Assembly: GCA_002454415.1 (NCBI GenBank)
Contig: DKIT01000074.1
Coordinates: 21,349 to 30,678, forward strand
From: Sphingobacterium sp. UBA6711
Lineage (GTDB): Bacteria; Bacteroidota; Bacteroidia; Sphingobacteriales; Sphingobacteriaceae
Direction: 5' to 3'
DNA: 9,330 nt
How positions within the stretch are numbered: the stretch's first letter is position 1; every line of letters begins with the position of its first letter. This document shows positions 1 through 6,540 of this stretch, piece by piece. The notes under the pieces are model-generated. The model made no database searches. It was not told the DNA's origin and saw only the letters and a program-made list of their open reading frames with translations. Position numbers and translations under genes: made by a program.

Positions 1-1501
1 ACAACAGATGGCCGCATTGATCACCATCAATATGATCTGGTTTTTACTCGGAATGCTCATCTTGATGACACAAGGAAGCCTACCGTTAAATCCCGACAAT
101 AACCCAAGCATGTCCGCTGATCTGGCTTTCAATACCATCATATCCTTTGTAGTCAACTGTAACTTACAACACTATTCAGGAGAAACGGGAATGAGCTACC
201 TAGGACAATTTTGGTTGATGTTCTTACAATTTGTAAGTGCAGGTATTGGAATGGCTGCTGCTGTGATTGTCTTTAGGGCATTCCGGGATCGCACAGCGAC
301 AACGCTGGGAAATTTTTATGCGTATTTCGTCAGATCATGTACACGCATTTTACTTCCGCTCTCCCTATTAATGGCGGTTATTCTGACTTTTCAAGGCAGC
401 CCAATGACTTTCGAAGGAAAAGATACAATCACCACACTACAAGGAGATACAGTAGCAGTTTCAAGAGGACCAGCTGCAGCTTTTATTGCCATCAAACATA
501 TTGGAACAAACGGCGGCGGTTTTTTTGGAGCCAACTCAGCCCATCCTTTTGAAAACCCCTCCTATCTCTCTAATATGATAGAGATGTTTGCTCAGATGTT
601 TATTCCAATAGCGATGATATTTGCATTAGGCATCTTTATCAAAAGAAGAAAACTCGCCTGGATGATATTTGGTGTCATGACGGTGGGGTTTCTGCTGCTT
701 GTTATTCCAAACATCATCATCGAAGCAAAAGGTAATCCTGCCATCGCTGCCATGGGAATAGATAATTCGCTCGGCGCAATGGAAGGCAAAGAAATCCGCT
801 TTGGAGCAGCTGCATCTGGATTTTGGAGTATAGTGACTACCGTAATTTCGACAGGCTCCGTTAATGCCATGCACGACAGTACCATGCCTCTATCAGGCAT
901 GAATGAACTCCTCGCCATGATGATCAATGCATTTTACGGCGGTTGTGGCGTAGGAATTTTAAATTTCTTTATTTTCATTATCCTCGCTGTATTTATAAGC
1001 GGATTGATGGTAGGCAGGACTCCAGAGTTTCTAGGTAAGAAAGTTGAAGCAAGAGAAATGAAAATCGCGATGATAATTGCTTTATTACATCCCTTTTTGA
1101 TACTGGTAGGAACAGCACTTGCTGCAGCATTACCGCAATATACAACCGCTTCATTAAATAATCCCGGTTTCCAGAGATTTGGTGAAATTCTTTACGAATA
1201 CACTTCCTCTGCCGCCAACAATGGCAGTGGCTTTGAAGGTTTAGGGGATAATACTATGTGGTGGAATATTAGTACAGGTCTTGTACTCATCCTTTCCCGC
1301 TTCCTGCCGATTATTGGACCAGTAGCCATTGCAGGTTTATTGGCAGAAAAGAAATTTATTCCTGAAGGAGATGGAACATTAAAAACCGACACCGCAACGT
1401 TTGGCCTTATGGTATTTGCCGTAATAGCTATCGTAGCGGCGCTGTCCTTCTTTCCTGCATTGGCCTTAGGACCCATCGCGGAATATTTTTCACTTTATTA
1501 A
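1..1501 (+). CDS. kdpA: Potassium-transporting ATPase subunit A, KdpA (5' partial)
   Basis: This is the K+-binding and translocating subunit of the KdpFABC pump, an inner-membrane protein of the superfamily of K+ transporters with four pore loops. The reading frame is open to the left edge (first full codon at 2). By alignment from memory with E. coli KdpA, about 60 N-terminal residues, including the first helix, lie outside the window. The ATG at position 8 is therefore an internal Met, not the start. All four filter regions are visible, numbered from that Met: CNLQHYSGE (51-59), GTNGGGFFGANS (about 166-177), STGSVNAMHDS, and SSAANNGSGF near the C-terminal third. The conserved GRTPEFLGKKVEAREMK loop and the C-terminal ALGPIAEY are also present. 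A Cys stands in the first filter where E. coli has Thr. kdpB follows after 21 nt, which implies co-transcription. Identification is certain; the true start cannot be seen. Confidence 0.98.
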   Translation, partial: QQMAALITINMIWFLLGMLILMTQGSLPLNPDNNPSMSADLAFNTIISFVVNCNLQHYSGETGMSYLGQFWLMFLQFVSAGIGMAAAVIVFRAFRDRTATTLGNFYAYFVRSCTRILLPLSLLMAVILTFQGSPMTFEGKDTITTLQGDTVAVSRGPAAAFIAIKHIGTNGGGFFGANSAHPFENPSYLSNMIEMFAQMFIPIAMIFALGIFIKRRKLAWMIFGVMTVGFLLLVIPNIIIEAKGNPAIAAMGIDNSLGAMEGKEIRFGAAASGFWSIVTTVISTGSVNAMHDSTMPLSGMNELLAMMINAFYGGCGVGILNFFIFIILAVFISGLMVGRTPEFLGKKVEAREMKIAMIIALLHPFLILVGTALAAALPQYTTASLNNPGFQRFGEILYEYTSSAANNGSGFEGLGDNTMWWNISTGLVLILSRFLPIIGPVAIAGLLAEKKFIPEGDGTLKTDTATFGLMVFAVIAIVAALSFFPALALGPIAEYFSLY

Positions 1502-1522
1502 CGCTGATTAAAGATTTTAGAA

Positions 1523-3532
1523 ATGAATAAAAATACATCATTGTTTCAGAGAGATATGGTTCAGGAGGCACTGAAACAGTCTTTTGTGAAACTCAATCCG
1601 AAAACAATGTTTCGTAATCCAGTCATGTTTACGGTGTGGATCGGAACATTGGTCATGTTGATCGTCAGCCTATGGACGCTAGCCGGAGCCAAAGGACAAG
1701 GAAGTTTTGGGTACAACTTTGTAGTTTTTATCATCTTGTTACTGACATTATTGTTTGCCAACTTTGCGGAGGCTATCGCTGAAGCCAGAGGAAAAGCGCA
1801 GGCAGATAGCCTCCGCAAGACAAGAGAGGAAACTCCTGCAAAACTAAAAAACGGCAAGACAATATCTTCTGCTCAGCTTCAAAAAGGCGACATTTTCATA
1901 TGCGAGGCGGGTGATATCATTCCTTCGGATGGAGAGATTATAACAGGTCTGGCAACGATTGACGAAAGCGCCATTACAGGGGAATCTGCCCCGATCATTC
2001 GAGAAGCCGGGGGCGACAAAAGCTCCGTAACCGGAGGAACAAAAGTTCTTTCTGACAAAATTACCGTACAAGTAACCACCCAACCTGGAGAAAGCTTCCT
2101 CGATAAGATGATTGCGCTCGTAGAGGGTGCTTCAAGACAAAAAACACCAAATGAAATAGCGCTGACTATCTTATTGGCTGGCTTTACATTGGTTTTTATC
2201 ATCGTCTGCGTTACGCTGAAACCTTTTGCTGACCATGCAAATGTAGGTATTACGATTGCCTCCTTTATTTCGTTATTTGTGTGTCTTATTCCAACGACCA
2301 TCGGTGGACTATTATCCGCAATCGGTATCGCCGGAATGGACAGAGCCTTAAGAGCTAACGTAATTACTAAAAGTGGCAAGGCCGTCGAAACAGCTGGTGA
2401 TATTGATGTCTTATTATTGGATAAAACAGGAACGATCACAATTGGCAACCGAAAAGCTACACACTTTTACCCTGCATTCGGAATCGATGAGAAAAAGTTG
2501 GTAAAAGCAGCGGTATTAAGCTCGATGGCAGATGAAACTCCTGAAGGTAAGTCGATCATTGAACTAGCCAATGTCAGCCCTGCGGGATACAAGGTAAAAG
2601 AACCCCATTTTATCAAATTTACAGCAGAGACACGTAGTTCAGGCGTAGACTATGAAAACATACGTATCCGAAAAGGTGCAACTGATGCGATTAAAAATCT
2701 CGTTACACAAGCCGGCAATACGTTTCCAGAAGAAGTGGAAGAAAGAGTCAAAGCAATTTCCGAGAACGGAGGAACGCCTCTAGTCGTTTCCGAAAATGAA
2801 ATAGCGCTGGGGGTAATAGAACTCCAGGATATCATCAAGCCAGGCATTCATGAACGATTTGAACGTCTCCGCAAAATGGGTATTAAAACCGTCATGGTCA
2901 CCGGTGACAACCCGCTTACGGCTCGCTTTATTGCAGAAAAAGCAGGTGTCGATGATTTCATCGCCGAGGCTAAGCCTGAGGATAAAATGAATTACATCAA
3001 AAAAGAGCAATCAGAAGGACGTTTAGTTGCCATGATGGGTGACGGAACCAATGATGCACCCGCGCTGGCTCAGGCTGATGTAGGCGTAGCCATGAACTCC
3101 GGTACCCAAGCGGCAAAAGAAGCAGGAAATATGGTGGATTTAGACAACGACCCAACTAAATTGATTGAAGTTGTTGAAATCGGGAAACAATTATTGATGA
3201 CGAGAGGCACATTGACCACCTTCAGTATTGCCAATGACGTAGCGAAGTACTTCGCGATTATTCCGGCCTTATTTATCACAGCTATTCCTGCTCTACAGGG
3301 ATTGAATATAATGAAATTACATAGTCCAGAAAGCGCCATTCTATCTGCCGTCATCTTTAATGCTATTGTTATCCCGATGCTTATTCCACTCGCACTAAAA
3401 GGAGTTGCGTATAAACCAATCGGAGCAAGCGCTTTGCTGCGGAGAAATCTTTTGATCTTCGGATTAGGCGGCATCATCGTACCCTTTTTGGGAATAAAAA
3501 TGATCGATATGATGTTAGCTGTTTTTTTCTGA
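1523..3532 (+). CDS. kdpB: Potassium-transporting P-type ATPase subunit B, KdpB
   Basis: This is the catalytic subunit of KdpFABC, which hydrolyses ATP to drive K+ import through KdpA. It has 669 residues against 682 in E. coli, so it is full length. Visible motifs: actuator-domain TGES at 152-155, PTTIGG at about 257-262, the phosphorylated Asp300 in DKTGT, TGDN at 460-463 and GDGTNDAPAL at 506-515. Nucleotide-domain residues Phe366 and Lys384 correspond to E. coli Phe377 and Lys395. Asp572 and Lys575 in the NDVAKYF helix correspond to the Asp583/Lys586 coupling pair. Ser155 of TGES corresponds to E. coli Ser162, whose phosphorylation inhibits the pump, so the site for that control is kept. 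The ATG at 1523 gives the expected N-terminus with RNPVMFTVWIG. No Shine-Dalgarno sequence precedes it, as is usual in Bacteroidota. Nothing is missing or broken. Confidence 0.99.
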   Translation: MNKNTSLFQRDMVQEALKQSFVKLNPKTMFRNPVMFTVWIGTLVMLIVSLWTLAGAKGQGSFGYNFVVFIILLLTLLFANFAEAIAEARGKAQADSLRKTREETPAKLKNGKTISSAQLQKGDIFICEAGDIIPSDGEIITGLATIDESAITGESAPIIREAGGDKSSVTGGTKVLSDKITVQVTTQPGESFLDKMIALVEGASRQKTPNEIALTILLAGFTLVFIIVCVTLKPFADHANVGITIASFISLFVCLIPTTIGGLLSAIGIAGMDRALRANVITKSGKAVETAGDIDVLLLDKTGTITIGNRKATHFYPAFGIDEKKLVKAAVLSSMADETPEGKSIIELANVSPAGYKVKEPHFIKFTAETRSSGVDYENIRIRKGATDAIKNLVTQAGNTFPEEVEERVKAISENGGTPLVVSENEIALGVIELQDIIKPGIHERFERLRKMGIKTVMVTGDNPLTARFIAEKAGVDDFIAEAKPEDKMNYIKKEQSEGRLVAMMGDGTNDAPALAQADVGVAMNSGTQAAKEAGNMVDLDNDPTKLIEVVEIGKQLLMTRGTLTTFSIANDVAKYFAIIPALFITAIPALQGLNIMKLHSPESAILSAVIFNAIVIPMLIPLALKGVAYKPIGASALLRRNLLIFGLGGIIVPFLGIKMIDMMLAVFF

Positions 3533-3549
3533 CACAAATTAATTAATAA

Positions 3550-3592
3550 CGCTGAAATCAGCGAACACCCATTTAATACAAGCTTTCGAGCT
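3550..3592 (+). other. Two short hairpins in the kdpB-kdpC gap
   Basis: The 73-nt gap between kdpB and kdpC holds two small inverted repeats. The first is CGCTG (3550-3554) pairing with CAGCG (3559-3563) around an AAAT loop. The second is AGCT (3581-3584) pairing with AGCT (3589-3592) around TTCG, followed by a run of A before the kdpC ATG. kdpA and kdpB are only 21 nt apart, so this gap is longer than needed. The stems are short and could be chance. If real, they might tune mRNA stability or kdpC translation. A terminator is unlikely because kdpC is needed in the same complex and there is no T tract. Confidence 0.3.
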
Positions 3593-3605
3593 CAAAAAAA
3601 ATAAT

Positions 3606-4169
3606 ATGAAAAAGCACATTTTACCTGCAATAAAACTGACTCTAGTATTGATCGTATTCTTTGCAGTCATCTATCCGATCGCAGTCTGGGGTATGGCTCA
3701 GTTTTCGTCAAATAAAGGAAAAGGGGATACCGTAGAATTTAAAGGAAAAAAATATTACGCGAACATCGGCCAGTCCTTCACTGCAGATAAATACTTTTGG
3801 TCGAGACCATCCGCGGTGACTTACAATGCAAGCGGCTCCGGAGGTAGCAACAAAGGTCCATCAAATGCAGAATACCTCGCCCAAGTGCAAGCCCGTATTG
3901 ACACTTTTTTGGTTCACAACCCAGGAATCCATAAGTCCGAAATACCTGTTGATCTCATTACCGCAAGCGGAAGCGGATTAGATCCAAATTTTTCGGTCCA
4001 AGCGGCAAAAGTTCAAGTCAGACGTATAGCCATACGGCGAGGGATAGAAGAACAAAAAATAGATCAATTAATCAATGATCATACAGAAGGGCCACTGTGG
4101 GGCATTTTTGGACCTAAAAAAATCAATGTCTTAAAACTCAACATTGCATTAGATGCGATAAGCAAATAA
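3606..4169 (+). CDS. kdpC: Potassium-transporting ATPase subunit C, KdpC
   Basis: This is the accessory subunit of the KdpFABC complex, held in the inner membrane by one N-terminal helix (about residues 10-32) with a periplasmic domain. In the family it is needed for complex assembly and raises ATP affinity. It has 187 residues against 190 in E. coli, so it is complete. Family hallmarks are the N-terminal VIYPIAVWGMAQ, then IGQSFTADKYFWSRPSA with a Gly/Ser-rich stretch (YNASGSGGSNKGPSN), DLITASGSGLDPN, and the C-terminal LWGIFGPKKINVLKLNIALD. The start at 3606 is the only sensible one; it is preceded by an A-rich stretch and no Shine-Dalgarno motif. It follows kdpB by 73 nt. A strong inverted repeat lies 31 nt after its stop codon, before the porin gene. 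Confidence 0.98.
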   Translation: MKKHILPAIKLTLVLIVFFAVIYPIAVWGMAQFSSNKGKGDTVEFKGKKYYANIGQSFTADKYFWSRPSAVTYNASGSGGSNKGPSNAEYLAQVQARIDTFLVHNPGIHKSEIPVDLITASGSGLDPNFSVQAAKVQVRRIAIRRGIEEQKIDQLINDHTEGPLWGIFGPKKINVLKLNIALDAISK

Positions 4170-4199
4170 CACAAATAAACGCCATACATGAAACTGCCG

Positions 4200-4235
4200 G
4201 GCACTGTTTAGCTGAAATATCATTTAAACAGTGCC
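4200..4235 (+). promoter_or_regulatory. Perfect 11-bp stem-loop between kdpC and the porin gene
   Basis: GGCACTGTTTA (4200-4210) is the exact reverse complement of TAAACAGTGCC (4225-4235), leaving a 14-nt loop. It sits in the middle of the 98-nt gap between kdpC and the beta-barrel gene. There is no run of T directly after it (the next bases are AAGAGCTTC), so it is not a classic intrinsic terminator. It could be a partial terminator, a 3' stabiliser of the kdpABC message, an RNA processing site, or a dyad operator. The perfect match is seen directly; the role is inference. Confidence 0.5.
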
Positions 4236-4267
4236 AAGAGCTTCTTTAACTTAAACACAATAACTAG

Positions 4268-5350
4268 ATGAAAAAAATAATCATGTTCTCAATCGTCTTC
4301 TTGGGAGCAGCTACAAGCCTATTCGGACAAGAAGAAGCTAGAAAAAACCTGGTGATCAGTGGCTACGCAGAAGTATATTACCAACAGGATTTTAACAACC
4401 CTAAATCCAATACGAGACCCGGTTTTGTTTACAGTCACAACAGGAACAATGAAGTTAGTCTAAATTTAGGGCTTATGAAAGCGGCTTATGAAACAGAAAA
4501 TACCCGAGCTAATCTCGGAATAGGGCTTGGATCCTATATGAACGCCAATTACGCTGCCGAGTCCGGTGTATTGAAAAATATTTATGAGGCAAATGTGGGA
4601 ATAAAATTATCCAGAAAGCATAACATCTGGATTGACGCAGGTATCCTACCCGCACACATTGGTTTTGAAAGCGCCATTGGTGCAGATTGTTACACATTAA
4701 CCAGAAGCATGATGGCCGATAATTCTCCCTATTTCGAAACAGGAGCCAAATTATCCTACGGCACCGACAACGGCAAATGGAACATGGCAGTACTTATCCT
4801 AAACGGATGGCAACGTATCCAGCGTGTGGATGGCAATACAACACCAGCCTTCGGTCATCAACTTACATTCCGGCCTTCCGATAAAGTTACCTTAAATAGT
4901 AGTTCCTTTATAGGTAACGATTTCGCTGAAAGTGAAAAGAAAATGCGTTATTTCCACAACCTTTATGGTCAGTTCCAAATCAGCAATCAATTTGCTTTTA
5001 TTGCTGGTTTTGATATCGGGATTCAGCAAAAAAGTAAAGGCAAGGACAAATACGACACCTGGTATACACCAGTTATAATTGCCCAATATAGGCCAAACGA
5101 AAAAATAAGTATTACGGCAAGAGGAGAATATTTTGATGATAAAAATGCTGTCATTATCGCTTCAAATGCGGAACAGGGATTTCAAACTTTTGGGACCTCA
5201 GCCAACATAGATTATCACATCTTACCAAATGTAGTTTGGCGAACCGAAGTAAAAAACTTTAAAAGTAAAGATGCTTTATTTCTAGGGCGTGACCAAGCAA
5301 TGAAGAAAGATAATTCATCGCTAACAACAGCTTTGGCCATTCGCTTCTAA
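4268..5350 (+). CDS. Outer-membrane beta-barrel porin, OmpL-like/Bbp2 type
   Basis: This is a predicted outer-membrane barrel of 360 residues. Residues 1-20 form a signal peptide (MKK, hydrophobic core, small residues before Gln21). The mature part has many alternating hydrophobic/polar strands, Gly and aromatic residues, no transmembrane helix, and a C-terminal Phe (LAIRF) typical of barrel proteins. The start SGYAEVYYQQDFN, the middle WIDAGILPAHIGFES, and VLILNGWQRIQ match what I recall of the putative beta-barrel porin-2 family common in Bacteroidota; no search was possible. It sits between kdpC and the kdpD-type gene on the same strand, so it probably supplies ions, perhaps K+, to the inner-membrane pump. 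That role is inferred only from position. Inverted repeats flank the gene on both sides, suggesting separate control of its mRNA level. No defect is seen. Confidence 0.85.
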   Translation: MKKIIMFSIVFLGAATSLFGQEEARKNLVISGYAEVYYQQDFNNPKSNTRPGFVYSHNRNNEVSLNLGLMKAAYETENTRANLGIGLGSYMNANYAAESGVLKNIYEANVGIKLSRKHNIWIDAGILPAHIGFESAIGADCYTLTRSMMADNSPYFETGAKLSYGTDNGKWNMAVLILNGWQRIQRVDGNTTPAFGHQLTFRPSDKVTLNSSSFIGNDFAESEKKMRYFHNLYGQFQISNQFAFIAGFDIGIQQKSKGKDKYDTWYTPVIIAQYRPNEKISITARGEYFDDKNAVIIASNAEQGFQTFGTSANIDYHILPNVVWRTEVKNFKSKDALFLGRDQAMKKDNSSLTTALAIRF

Positions 5351-5358
5351 TGATCTCT

Positions 5359-5388
5359 ATTCCCCTTAACAATATGATTAAGGGGAAT
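5359..5388 (+). terminator. Perfect 11-bp stem-loop after the porin gene
   Basis: ATTCCCCTTAA (5359-5369) pairs exactly with TTAAGGGGAAT (5378-5388) around an 8-nt loop. It begins 9 nt after the porin stop codon and is followed by TTGTAAGTTTATAT, which is T-rich but interrupted. The position and compact shape suit an intrinsic, probably partial, terminator or an mRNA 3' end that lowers expression of the downstream sensor genes relative to the transport genes. Termination has not been shown; the inverted repeat is certain. Confidence 0.6.
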
Positions 5389-5414
5389 TTGTAAGTTTAT
5401 ATAAGTAATCACAT

Positions 5415-6539
5415 ATGATGGATGAAAGAAAAAGCGCTGAACATTTTTTGAATCTGATCCAAAAATCGCGGCGGGGAAAATTTAAACTATATATCGGAAT
5501 GAGTGCCGGTGTAGGTAAAACTTATCGCATGCTTCAAGAAGCCCATACACTTTTACGAAGTGGTATAGACGTCAAAATCGGGTATATCGAAACACATTAT
5601 CGCGCTGAAACCCATGCTCTACTCGAAGGGCTTCCTATTATCCCGAGAAGAAAGCTGTTCTACAAAGGGAAAGAACTAGAGGAACTGGACTTACAAACTC
5701 TTGTAAATCTCAGACCCGAAATCGTGATTATCGACGAACTCGCACATACCAATATCGAAGGAAGCAAAAATGAGAAAAGATGGCAAGATATTATGGATAT
5801 TCTGGACGCAGGGATTCATGTAATCAGCGCAGTCAACATCCAACATATTGAAAGTCTTCATAATGAAGTCAGGAACATTACCAGCATTGATGTTCAAGAG
5901 CGAATTCCAGATAGCATAGTTGCTCAGGCCGATGAAGTTGTCAATATTGATTTAACAGCAGAGGAACTTATTAATAGGCTAAAAGAAGGTAAAATATATG
6001 AGCAATCAAAAATAAGTGCTGCCTTGAATAATTTCTTTAAAAATGAACATATCCTACAGCTACGCGAATTAGCCTTAAAAGAAGTTACCTCCCAGGTCCA
6101 GCGGAAGGTCGAAACAGAAATTATACGCAATAGAAATAGTAAAAAAGAACGTTTTTTGGCCTGTATAAGCTCCAACGAGAAAACAGCAAAAAACGTCATC
6201 AGAAAGACGGCCCGGCTAGCCAATTACTATAACAGCAAATGGTATGTCATATATGTTCAGATCCCAAAGGAAAATCTAGACAGAATAGCATTGGACAAAC
6301 AGCGACATCTGATAAATAATTTTAAATTAGCAACAGAACTTGGTGCTGAAATTATTAAAGTAAAGGCAAAAAATGCGACTAAGGCTATTATCAAAGAATG
6401 TGAAGAACGTATGATTACAACAGTTTGTATTGGAAAACCACATATTAATCTAATGAAGATTATTTTAGCGACAGACACTTTCAATACACTATTGAATAAA
6501 CTGTCTCACGAAAATATTGATCTTGTAATACTGTCATAA
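5415..6539 (+). CDS. kdpD: Short KdpD: KdpD ATP-binding plus UspA-like domains, no kinase
   Basis: This cytoplasmic K+-sensing protein matches only the N-terminal part of classical KdpD. It has 374 residues, against 894 for E. coli KdpD. Residues about 17-225 form the KdpD domain: Walker A GMSAGVGKT (28-36), Walker B-like IVIIDELAHTN (103-113), and the conserved NIQHIESLHNEV (141-152). Residues about 245-374 form a UspA-like domain ending in DLVILS. The four-helix membrane cluster, GAF, HisKA and ATPase domains of full KdpD are absent, so it cannot phosphorylate a regulator itself. A kinase gene begins one nucleotide after its stop, so the two products probably act as a pair. The clean end after the UspA fold argues for a genuine short form, not a frameshifted one. 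Two adjacent ATGs (5415 and 5418) are possible starts; no Shine-Dalgarno motif decides between them. Confidence 0.93.
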   Translation: MMDERKSAEHFLNLIQKSRRGKFKLYIGMSAGVGKTYRMLQEAHTLLRSGIDVKIGYIETHYRAETHALLEGLPIIPRRKLFYKGKELEELDLQTLVNLRPEIVIIDELAHTNIEGSKNEKRWQDIMDILDAGIHVISAVNIQHIESLHNEVRNITSIDVQERIPDSIVAQADEVVNIDLTAEELINRLKEGKIYEQSKISAALNNFFKNEHILQLRELALKEVTSQVQRKVETEIIRNRNSKKERFLACISSNEKTAKNVIRKTARLANYYNSKWYVIYVQIPKENLDRIALDKQRHLINNFKLATELGAEIIKVKAKNATKAIIKECEERMITTVCIGKPHINLMKIILATDTFNTLLNKLSHENIDLVILS

Positions 6540-6540
6540 C

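Noticed and set aside
8..1501. ATG at position 8 as the true start of kdpA
   Set aside because: The frame is open upstream to the window edge and the protein from this Met would lack about 60 conserved N-terminal residues, so this Met is internal.
1879..2448. Minus-strand open frame of 189 codons inside kdpB
   Set aside because: It lies fully antisense to a highly conserved P-type ATPase region and shows no coherent protein features. It is a shadow of kdpB.
5392..5399. TAAGTTTA upstream of the short kdpD, close to the Bacteroidota -7 box TAnnTTTG
   Set aside because: It misses the final G and has no TTG at the expected distance upstream. The region is AT-rich, so a match by chance is likely.
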